Assembly: GCA_026120185.1 (NCBI GenBank)
Contig: JANUWF010002024.1
Span: 1,550,001-1,614,000 of the forward strand
Direction of reading: 5' to 3'
Origin: Voacanga thouarsii
Taxonomy: Eukaryota > Streptophyta > Magnoliopsida > Gentianales > Apocynaceae
DNA: 64,000 nt
Position numbers and translations under genes: made by a program. The notes under the pieces were generated by a model that made no database searches, was not told the origin of the DNA, and saw only the letters and a list, made by a program, of their open reading frames with translations. The stretch's first letter is position 1, and each line of letters starts with the position of its first letter. Of this stretch, positions 47,047 to 56,871 are shown piece by piece.

Positions 47047-48375
47047 TGATAGGGGTTAAATTGATCACTATTTTCCTAGTTATTTGAGGTTGTTTTGAAA
47101 TACTTTTGATGTAATAACTAAGAGTATTCCTTCCTATTTGGCATTTTTCTTGTAAAAAGTGTTTTTGACAAATTTGTATAGATTTAAATAGATTTCGAGC
47201 AAAAAGGAAAAGATTCCAGATTAGACCCGGCACCAGGACCAGTTAAGGTACCAGGCGCCAGGTCTATTATGGAAAAATAACAATTTTGAGGAGAACCAGA
47301 TTGGACCCAGCGCTAGGTGGGTCGAATAGACCCGGTGCCAGGTCCATTCTGATCAATGTCGGTGGGTTTTCCTTTTAAAAGCAGCTTTTGGCAATTTCCT
47401 CTTTCGACCACGGAAAAGAAGTCTTGTAGGCACTTTTTGGCAATTAGAACTCCTATAAATACAAGAGAATAATGTTGTACAAAGCAATTTTCATAGTTTT
47501 CAATTCTTCAATGTAATATCTTTAGAAAACTCCTAGAGAAACACCAAGATTTTGGAGGGTCAATGAGAATTCTTAGAGAAAAAGAGGAGGTTGCTCAAGA
47601 AGGTTTCAAGAAAGAAGAAGAAGGCTTACTTGTTTATGGGTGATTTCTTTTTCTCTTCTTTGTAATTTATTGACAATTTGAGATTAATGTTTTAATTGTC
47701 TTTAGAGGATATTCTTTTGGATTCATGATTTTATATTGATTTTAATTCTTTGATCAATTTATTACTATTCTTGGTATTTGATTACTTGAGTATTATTTCT
47801 TGTTGGATTGATTAGTTCTCTTCTAATAAACTTAATACTTTAGATCACCTAGAATATAGAAATTTATATCAGGATTGATTTTAATGCATCTTTTAGGTAA
47901 ATTGGTTAAGACAGAATATACTCACTAATTTAACTAGAAGATAGTCATTCCATGAATTACAAACGAAGTGGGTCTACCTTAATCTTTCATGATACCAAGA
48001 TAATAATGAATTGAGAGAATTGCTAGTCAATCATTATTTTGTATTCAAGGATTTCTTTCTATTTATATGTCTTTTCTCTTTGTTCTTACTTCTTGATTAT
48101 CCTTGTGACTTTTCTTACGAGACTCGATTTTCTCTAGTATATTAGGTTAGTAGGTTATTTACTTCTATTTTTTTATTTTATTGGCTAAGCAATAAAGATT
48201 TGGGTAAAGTAAGGTGGGAGCCTAAGTTCTTGTGGATTTGATACTTACTATTCCCTATACTATACGATGGGTATACTTGCCCGTATGTGTAGTTTTAGTG
48301 GTTAGCATTTTATTAAAGCTTGATTGATTATGGAATTTGTGATAATATTTTCGACACTAAAAAAAACATGCATCA
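47047..48375 (+). repeat. 3' LTR of family B copy 3
   Basis: It is 151 bp shorter than its partner, mainly through a deletion near 47830 that removes the segment equivalent to about 42703-42845. It carries dyads near 47225-47345 and the CTATAAATACAAG motif (47453). Confidence 0.85.
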
Positions 48376-48380
48376 GTCTT

Positions 48381-48949
48381 GATTGCATGAACACCAAGGC
48401 TTTTCAGATCTCAAAATATTTCACAGCCTAAGCCTTGTTGGTGAAACAACTCAGGCAAGGAAATACAATCTCTTAGCCTCTTGATTCACTGCTATCAATT
48501 AGCAGAATCAAGAAAAAAAAATAAGAAGAAGACGAGAGGAAAAAGAAAAGCTTCTGGGAGAGAGTCTTTTTCATAGACGTATATCACTCAAAATGATACA
48601 CACTGCTTTTCTTGATAACAAAACATCAGGATAGTTTTTTAAAACACCCAAAAATTATCAATAGAAGATGTTTAGCTCATCCTAAACTCTTCTGTTCTGT
48701 GAATAACAAAAAATCCTTTAATCCAGGCTATTGGGCCAATGCATGGGCCAATGACAAGGGCAAGAACCAAGAGAATCTAAGGTGTTATCCAATTGCTCCT
48801 ACAATTATACTTGATGATGGAAGGGATTTGGAGGGAAGAAGACAGCCGTGAACTCAATCTGATGAACATGTAAGTGGAATCCCAATAACAGCCCATGCCT
48901 GCACCAGCAGAGGGAGTAAAAGAAGGAGAAAACGCTGAATTCCAACTTC
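48381..48949. other. Spacer, nothing firmly recognised
   Basis: It follows the target duplication of family B copy 3. The first ~10 bases belong to the exon-like frame described at 41794-48388. The rest shows a few short frames without family resemblance. Confidence 0.4.
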
Positions 48950-49413
48950 CAGCTTCAACCTGGCACCGACCCCAAGGTATACCTGGCGCTAGGTGCATTC
49001 TGCCAGCCAACATACTGGAATTCCAGTATTGACTTGGCAGGTCCAGAACCTAAACTTGGCGCCGGGTCCAGTCGGATACAGGGCTGGAATTCCAGTGCTG
49101 ATTTGGCGTCAGGTCCAACACAGCCCCTGGCATAGCGTCTAGTAGGGTAGGACTCCCTATTTTACTGATTTTTACTGTTTTCTCCACATTTTATTTATTT
49201 TAAACACTTTGTAAAGATCCTTTTAGCCCTTAAATTGTCTTGGGGCCTTAGTAGTTAATTAGCTAGGGTTAGGATAGTATAAATACATCTTTTATGATTT
49301 GGTAATTCAATTGACCATACTCTATTTCAAATTGTGAAAAGAGAGCTTTAAGAGGTTTAACCTCCTTGTTCATCTTCTTCAAGACCTTGTTTAGGGTTTA
49401 GTCCTCCCTATGT
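48950..49413 (+). mobile_element. Probable LTR fragment of a Tat/Athila element
   Basis: The segment holds GGCGCCGGG-type dyads (ACCTGGCGCTAGGTG at 48980, CTTGGCGCCGGGTCC at 49054) like the family B LTRs, followed by a TATA box (TATAAATAC, 49278-49286). It runs directly into the pol fragment at 49414 with no PBS or gag, so an internal deletion is likely. The LTR's left end is not defined. Confidence 0.4.
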
Positions 49414-50649
49414 ATGAAGAGGTTGGAGGAATTATCCACAGTGATTTTAAATGAAGGATGCTCAGCTATCTTGCAAGATTAACGGATTTTTCCACGAAAA
49501 GAAAGTGATTCAAAGAGTTTTTCTATTCCTTATCTTGTTGGGACTCTTACATTTTGTAATGCATTAGTGGACTTAGGTACTAATATTAATATCTTGCCAT
49601 ACAAACCTTTTAAAAAGCTAGGCCTAGGTGAACCCAAGCCCACTAGGATGAGTATTCAACTTGCGTATAGATCTATTAAATATCTTATGGGAATAGTAGA
49701 AGATGCATTGGTTAAGGTGGATAGATTTATATTTTCTGTGGATTTTGTTATTCTTGATATGGATGAAGATTCTAAAGTCCGTTTAATCTTAGGTCGACCT
49801 TTTCTAGTAACTACCAAAGCATTAACTGATGTTCATGGAGGAAAATTGACATTTAGGGTTGGGGATGAGGAAGTCATTATCAAAATCCACAAAAGCATGC
49901 AACATCCATCTTATAATGATTCTTATTTAAGGGTTGATATTCTTGATGAACCTATCTTTGACTTTATGCAGGAATCATTTGTCCAATGCTATGTGGAATA
50001 ATCCATTGCATATTTGGAGGATTCAAATGAGGGCTATAAGATGGAAAAATTTGTGGAAATTGAGAAAAAAGTTTGGGAAGGATGAAGTCATCCATTGAGG
50101 AACCACCAGAATTAGACTTGAAAGATTTCCCCGAGCACTTGGAATATGCATTCTTGGCAAAAGGTGAAAAATTGCCCATGATCATAGCAAAAGACCTTAC
50201 TTGTGATTAAAAGACTAAATTGGTAAGTCTATTGGGAAAATATAAATGAGTTATTGCATGGAAAATCACGGACATTAAGGGAATTAGCCATTCCTTTGGT
50301 ATTCACAAAATTTTGTTGGAAGAAGGAGCCCAACCCGTGCAATCCCAACGTAGGTTGAACCCAAATAAGAGTGATGTGCTAAAAGGTGAGGTGATTAAAC
50401 TCTTAGATTCCAGCATCATTTATCCGATTTCTGATAATATTTAGGTTAGACCAACACAAGTAGTGCCAAAGAAGGGAGGAATGACTGTGAGACCAAATGA
50501 AAAAAATAAATTGATCCTAATGAGATTGGTAACTGGTTGGAGGGTGTGTATTAATTATAGAAAATTAAATGAGGCAACCAAGGAGGACTATTTTCCTCCC
50601 CCTTTCATTGACCAAATGTTAGAAAGGTTAGCCGGACATGATAACTTTT
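49414..50649 (+). pseudogene. Tat/Athila-type pol fragment: aspartic protease and N-terminal RT
   Basis: Protease region 49441-49960: LNEGCSAILQ, then IPYLVGTLTF and the active-site region ALVDLGTNINILP (D-L-G), KKLGLGEPKPTRM, VLGRPF-type ILGRPFLVTTKALTDV. This arrangement and wording are typical of plant Tat/Athila Ty3-gypsy elements. RT start 50215-50649: HKILLEEGAQPVQSQRRLNP, LLDSSIIYPISD, VVPKKGGMTV, GWRVCINYRKLNEATKEDYF, FIDQMLERLAGHDNF. In-frame stops (TAA at 49480-49482, TAG at a position normally Trp near 50443) and a frame change between PR and RT show it is dead. It is cut at 50649 by the chromovirus. Confidence 0.85.
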
Positions 50650-50897
50650 TGTGAAACCCCAACTAAAACCAACCCTAGAGTAAGGGGGCCAGGATGCATA
50701 TAATATTTTCTTGCATGCATAAATATATTTTTGAATGATTTTATGTGCTTTGGATTGGTGATTTATAGTCTAGAAGGCTCAATTGTGCTTATTGAGTCGA
50801 AATGGCAAAATGGTAATTTTGCTTGAAGTGAAAATAGGGAGATAGCTTGAGGATTAAATAGGAAAAATATTTGGGAGAGAAAATAAGAACAAGAGTT

Positions 50898-50957
50898 GTT
50901 GTGGTTTAGTGGTTAGAGCTTTGGAATTAATCCTTAAGGTCTTGAGTTCAAAACCCA
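50898..50957 (+). other. tRNA-like Pol III box pair inside the chromovirus LTR
   Basis: An A-box-like TGGTTTAGTGG and, about 35 bp later, a B-box-like GAGTTCAAAACCC lie in tRNA-like spacing. They resemble a SINE or tRNA relic rather than a tRNA gene; no cloverleaf closes. The same segment is at 60600-60660. Confidence 0.4.
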
Positions 50958-52557
50958 TAATTTAAGTTTCAGCCTGATTAATTTTATTTTGTGTAGGGTG
51001 GATTATTTTCGGCCCTTGCATGCCATGAGAAGATGTAGGAGTGTTGTCATAGGGGAGACATGAAGGGAATCTCCTAATCCTATTCTTGTACCTTAAAAGA
51101 ATTCTTAAAGGATCCATGTCTTTCTACTCTCTAGCTTACCTTAATTCTTTATCAATTAAGTTGTTCAATTTATCCAAAGCCATTTTTATTTCCAGAAAAT
51201 CCAGCAAGGTTTATTAACCTTGGAATCTCGAAAATAACTCTTTGAGGAGAGAATTTTGACTGAAAATGGGGAAGGAGTTAAGGAAGGTTTCCAAGAGAAT
51301 TAATCTCCATGGTTGAACCTTCAAACTCCACTCTATAAAGTGTTCATTTTCTGTATGTAGTAATCTGGAAATTTTTCAGCTTCTTGATCAGTCCAACTTT
51401 TGAAAACTTCAGCCATTTTTCTCACTCAAATGGTGCCAGAGAAATAGCCAATCTATTCAGCTTGAAGACTGAAATCTTTAGCAAAAAATCGGACAGCACA
51501 AAAGCTGTGCAAACCAGGAAAAATTCTTGGGCAAATTCACAGCTTAGCAGGCCAAAAACCAAGCTGTTTATTCTAGCCTTCAAACTAGTGATTTACCCCT
51601 GACTTTCCTTCATAAAGAAGGCTAGATACCAGCCTTAAAGGACCATCCAATACCCATTCAAACCTTCTACAAGTCGGTTGGAACATCGCAGAAAAATCTG
51701 CACAAAAATTCCAGCAAACCTCTCGAATGAACAACCAGAAATTCCAGCCTTGCACTCTCTTCAACCTTGTCCAAAACTCACTCCAATTTTCGGTAAAACA
51801 AACCTTAGTCAGCCATGAACTGAACTTCTTCACCCCCTCCATTGATCTGCACGAAATGAACACCATAGCCACTCCTTAAATCACTCATTCAATCACTACA
51901 ATAAAGCATTCAATTGGAATTCAAAAATTCAGCAAATTACTCCATGAAAACTTCCTTGGATTGAGCTTCAACCAACCAGAAATTTCCTCCACCATAACAT
52001 TCAGAATTTTGGCCACCCTATAGCTTCTTCAAACCTCATTCATCTCAGCAAAACCCCAGCTAATCTAATCAGCCATAGCAGCTCCAAGAACCTCCATCAA
52101 CCAAGCAATTATTATCATATTTTCTACCTTAATTCACTCCCTAAATTACTCATTTTAAATTTCAAACAACCAGCTTTCTCTCTTTTCCATAATCTGAAAA
52201 TTAAATCACAAGAATTCCCTAACCATTCGGCCAACCCCATTCAACAAATTTAATCCAGCTTTCTCTCTTTTCTCTCCATTTCTCCAAGAACTCTAAAAAC
52301 ACCAAGAACACACACCTCTATTCTCCAAGCTTAAGACCACTCCAAACACCTCCAATCCCTTTCAAATTTTCCAGATCACGTCTACTCACCTTCTAGAGTC
52401 CATTTTTGGATTTTATAACATCAAACATTGAAAACAAAATTCTGCTCACGGATCAAAACCAGAATTTTTCTTGAAGATTCAAGAACTCTCTCAAGGTAAC
52501 CATGAACTATTATGTTCATCTTCTTTCCTCTTTAATCTTTAATCTAATATACTAATA

Positions 52558-52580
52558 CTCTCTCTCTTTCTCTTTCTCTT

Positions 52581-52626
<46 letters not shown>
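52558..52626. repeat. (CT)n/(TTTCTC)n microsatellite in the 5' LTR
   Basis: About 69 bp of CT repeats with TTT and TAT interruptions. It is followed by an inverted repeat ATGGTTGTTTCAACCAT (52634-52650) that is absent from the 3' LTR. Confidence 0.9.
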
Positions 52627-52632
<6 letters not shown>

Positions 52633-54913
52633 ATGGTTGTTTCAACCATGGCCATTTCCTCTTCTTCCTTCTTGGTCGAATTAAGTTTTTCAAGCGTGTG
52701 GACTCTCTTGAGACTCCATCAAGGTAGTCATCATTCGAGTATGTCTGTTTAACCCTCTCATTAATTCTAAAATCATGTCTCTTGGATGTAGTTAGGAAAG
52801 AATGGAATATGATTGGAGTTTGAGTATGTGGTTGTATGAAGGAGTTGGGATTGGAGCATAAGGATGTTTTGTCATGATTGAGTTTTATGATATTTTGTGG
52901 ATTGTTACATGTCTTTATGTCGTGAGTTAGTGTGAATGATTAAGCATGATAGGTATTATATCACCTTTGGTGAATAAGGTTTTATGTTCTTGTAGTCTTG
53001 GTGAAGCCATGAATATGATTATGCTTAGTGAAGTTTGGATCATGTGATGATAGATATGGATTTAAGCCTTTATTCACTAGTTGAATGGTTTGATGATTGG
53101 TGTTAGAGTTTATGTTCATGATTCTTGTTAGCCATGGGAAAAGTATGATCATGACCTTGTTGATCCTAAACTATTTAAGTTAGCTAATTTTATTAATAAA
53201 AATTAATATTATATTTTCTTCCAATGATTTTGAAAACCCTAAGAAGATGTGGAATTGGATTGTTATATGAAATAGTGAAATTTTAGCCAAATAAATGATA
53301 TCTTTATTAAAAATAAAAAATATAAATATTATATATAGTAATAATATTAAATAAAGCCTTTTATATAAATAATCATAATAGATAAAATATTAATCTTATA
53401 AGTCTTATATTCATAAACACTATTAAAATTTATTTTTATCTTTTAATCAAAATATATTAAAATTTACTTATTAATAATTTTTATTTATCAATTATTTTCT
53501 AACTATTAATTATTAATAGTAATAATTTATTATTTTATCATCTAAGACTTAGGACCCTTTATGAAATAAACCCTAATTTATTTATTAATAACAAAGATTA
53601 TATTTGATCCTATAACTTATTAGAAACTATTTTTCAACCCCTAGTTATTTTCATTCATCAAACTAGAATTATTGTATGAAACCCTTTTATCATCTAGTCT
53701 TAAAGTTTAGGACATTAGAGTCATGATTATAATAAGTTGAACTAGGATTATTTATGGAAGCAATTATGGCTTGAGTTTAATTATGGCTTATGTTTGCCCT
53801 AGATGGGGTTAGGTCAGCTTTGGAAGATCTTTGAATTAACTCAAGCAAAGGATCAGTATGCTCCTGCATAAGACTTATTTGCTGTAACAAGGTTATTATG
53901 GCAAGCTAAACACAGAGTGTATAGACACTCAATTTTGTAATGGCAATTAAGGACTGTTTCCTTTCTTGTTTAGTCAAACAGATCTTTTGAAAACCAAACA
54001 AGCAGTTTTGTTCAAACACTAAACTCTTTCTAAAACCCAACTTTGGCACAAATTTTAGAAACCCTTAATTGCTGTTTCCAAACAAAGTAATGTTTTATCA
54101 GTTTTCTCCCAAGTGGGACAATCAACGTTGAGTACTCAATAAGGGTAGGCTAGTAGTACTAGTTTTGAAGAGCAAGAGCGAGTCTTCTGGCAGGAGGCCA
54201 TCTCCAGAAGATGAACTCAACTTGGAGAAACGACAGTACTACTTAGTTATGCTGGTCCGAGCTAGCAAGTTTCAGTCATATGGACTATGTGTTGCCGGAG
54301 TGGACAACCGATTTTATTTGGGTATAGAAAAGGAGGAGTATCTTACCCGGTAGGCCGATCACCTACCTTTTGTTAGTCTGAATAAAGTGTGGCATTCTGA
54401 CCGTTATATGGACGTAGGGCCCAACGTGTGGTACCTATGGCTGCCTATTTGAGTGGTTGTATTTATTGTGCACACGTATAGTTTTATAAGAGGAAAAACG
54501 TCACTCTTTATTTTTAACCTCATTTATTGCTTCCCAGCGTTTTCTGTTATACAACTTTTATAACTTGCATACATGAACTGTTTTACCTGAAACACTCAAA
54601 GCACACACGGACCTACTGAGATTTTTATCTCATCACTTTTTATGTCATGTTTTAGGGCGATCTTGCTGTGGAGATGAGTAGCTAGTTGTTGCCTGCTTGG
54701 AAGACATTGTGTTATTTATTTGATGTATTGCTTTGAGAGATGATTGTAATTATTTTATCTTGGATTTGTTCTTGACTTTTGGGATTACAATTAGTTTTAA
54801 TTTTAAAGCATCTTTTTTTTTTCGTTTGTGTGACCTAGTTATAAAGATCCCTTGTCCTTTGGACGGGGCGACACCCCCGGCTCTGTTGGGCCTAGGTTGT
54901 GGGGTGTTAAAAG

Positions 54914-54925
54914 TGGTGTCAGAGC
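54914..54925 (+). other. Primer-binding site, initiator tRNA-Met
   Basis: TGGTGTCAGAGC differs from the standard TGGTATCAGAGC at one base. It sits two bases after the LTR end. Confidence 0.85.
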
Positions 54926-55009
54926 TTAGGTTTAGGCAAATATTGATAGTATATGTTCTGTTTTATTAAGTTTAAATCTTTTGTCTAGTTTGTCTTGTTT
55001 ATACTGTAG

Positions 55010-56816
55010 GATGGTTAGAATGCTTAGAACCGCAAGCAAAAGGCAGCAGTGGCATCCTCCTATCCCTATCTACCCAGAAGACCTACCAGTGCCTCAGCCT
55101 ACACCTCAGCCAGCTATTCATTTGGAAGATAGCAGTGATGATGAGGTCCCGATCAATGAGCCACCCCAATACCTGTAATAGATTTGAGTTCTGACAGTGA
55201 AGATAAGGAGATTGATATGGAGTATGTTCCCTACCCTCCTAGTCCCGTAGTTGATTTGTCAGCTGATAGTGATGATCTGGGGAGATAGTTTATGAATCTC
55301 TACCTAGACCTTCTTTCATACCCCTACCTAACCAGGTTGAGATCGGAGAGAGTTCTAAGTGACCGAGAAAGAACCAATGGAGGGGTTTGCCAGTGGGGCT
55401 GGGATAGACTTTACTAAGAATACTGGGGGATGGTTATATGAGGCCGACCTTGAAGATTCTGATGAGGACTAGAAGGGCTGAGAGCTGTTATGATCAGGAT
55501 GTTTATTTGCTGCTTTTGAAAACTTCTATGTTAAGGAATTTCATTTCTGTTTACTGATTTAATTTCAAATTTATGCAAATAAGAGTACCTGAGTACTCTA
55601 AGATTTGAGAGAAATTTATAAGCAATTCTTTAGACAAAACTTGCATATGATTTTCTTTTTTCTTTTACTTAAGTCTGATTGTGAATGCATGCTCAACTGA
55701 AATGATTTAATCATTGAATACATAAACTCATCATTTGGGTATGGTTTAGAATAGCATCCAAGCGCCGTGTAGCCACAACAGGTAGGAGAATTTTGGAGGC
55801 AGAACCTATGGCACCAGAGGTTGAAACGACCCAAATGCCATCACCCAACTGGGGGATCGAAAGTGAACCAGATTTGGAAATGGGGTTTGAAGCACCTATT
55901 GAAGTGACAATGGATTAAGCATTCAGCAAGATGGCGGAGATTCTGCAGACTTTGACTGAGTAGAGGAACCCCAAGGGAGAGGATGAAGCATTGGAGCGGT
56001 TTCTAAAATTTCAATCGCCCATCTTTATGGGAGAAGCTGAAGAGGATCAGAAAGCTAAGCAATGGATAGAGCAGATGGAGGACATATTTGCTACGCTTCA
56101 GTACACCGAGGAGCAGATGGTGAAGTTTGCTGTATTCCGTTTGAGGGGCCCAGCTCCGGCATGGTGGCAGCGAGTTCAGGACAACTGGGAGATGATTGAT
56201 TAGGAATGGACATAGGCCAATTTCGTGGAAGCCTTCAGAGCTGAGTGTATCCCTCAGTGGATAGTAGAAAAACGGAGGACGAATTTTAGAATTTAAAGCA
56301 GTGAAGTATGATGGTGGCCCAGTACGCAGCACGGTTCACCTAGCTATTAAAGTATTGCAAAAGACTGGTGGACACCGAGTAGAACAGAACGAGGCAGTTT
56401 GTCAAGGGACTGAGACAGGAACTGAGGAGGGCGTTAGCACCTTCTCCACCAACGACCTACTCGGGGGCCGTAGACACAGCTACCCGGACAGAAAATGAGG
56501 ATCGTAACAGAATGGCATCAAGACCCTTCCAGCCACCAAGGAAACTGCAAGGACCCTTCCAGAGGCAGCAATCTAACAAGCGCCTCGCCAATCAGCAATG
56601 GCAGAATCAGGGAAAGTAAGCTCGGACAACTCCGGCTGGTCCTACGTAGAACCTTCTGTTATACCACCAGTATGAAAAAAGAGGCCACACAGAGAAGAAT
56701 TGTTGGTTCAAAGGAGGTGAGCGGAAATGTTATCACTGCAGGGACTCGAACTACCTGCGGAACACCTGCCCTAAACTGTATCGAGTCGGGCAAGGAAATC
56801 TAGCTTAGAATCCAAG
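55010..56816 (+). pseudogene. Chromovirus gag (capsid and zinc knuckle), broken
   Basis: It starts MVRMLRTASKRQQWHPPIPI. The capsid-like region 55980-56270 reads LERFLKFQSPIFMGEAEEDQ, KQWIEQMEDIF, EEQMVKFAVFRLRGPAPAWW. The zinc knuckle near 56728-56770 reads C-YH-C-RDSN-Y-LRNT-C: the usual His of CCHC is Tyr, a C-to-T change. Stops occur at 55176, 56203 and elsewhere, and the frame changes several times. Confidence 0.8.
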
Positions 56817-56871
56817 ACCTAATAGAGCCAATGCCATAGGAGCATCCGAGAGTGGAGCACCGAAGCCTCAA

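Larger units (their letters stand above)
41907..48375 (+). mobile_element. Family B retrotransposon (copy 3), complete, carrying a solo LTR
   Basis: LTRs are 41907-43386 (1480 bp, ending GCATAA) and 47047-48375 (1329 bp, ending CATCA). Perfect 5-bp target duplications GTCTT lie at 41902-41906 and 48376-48380. The primer site at 43393-43409 (TGGCACCATTACTGGGG) matches 13 of 17 of the tRNA-Asp complement, all differences being transitions. The polypurine tract CAAGTGTGGGGGCATG lies at 47031-47046. Without the nested LTR the interior is about 1.95 kb and has no pol domains, so it is non-autonomous. Confidence 0.9.
41794..48388 (-). pseudogene. Short exon-like frame split by family B copy 3
   Basis: If the element 41907-48375 and one GTCTT are removed, the minus strand has an ATG (48386-48388) opening a 40-codon frame: MQSRRSRRLAGFQPEVSTSV, then GEVLVVQSSSSAPRK and FMRR, ending at a donor-like AGAG|GTACAAATG (41794/41793). 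It is basic and Ser-rich, like a disordered nuclear N-terminus. No following exon is visible because copy 2 occupies the next sequence. I do not recognise the gene, and the frame could be chance. Confidence 0.3.
50650..54911 (+). repeat. 5' LTR of the chromovirus
   Basis: The LTR is 4262 bp, TGTGAAACCCC ... GGGGTGTTAAA (end expected TTACA, mutated). It aligns to 60353-64000 across all of the visible 3' LTR. In the first ~165 bp I count 12 differences. It includes a tRNA-like segment (50898-50957) and a CT-rich tract (52558-52626). Confidence 0.9.
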
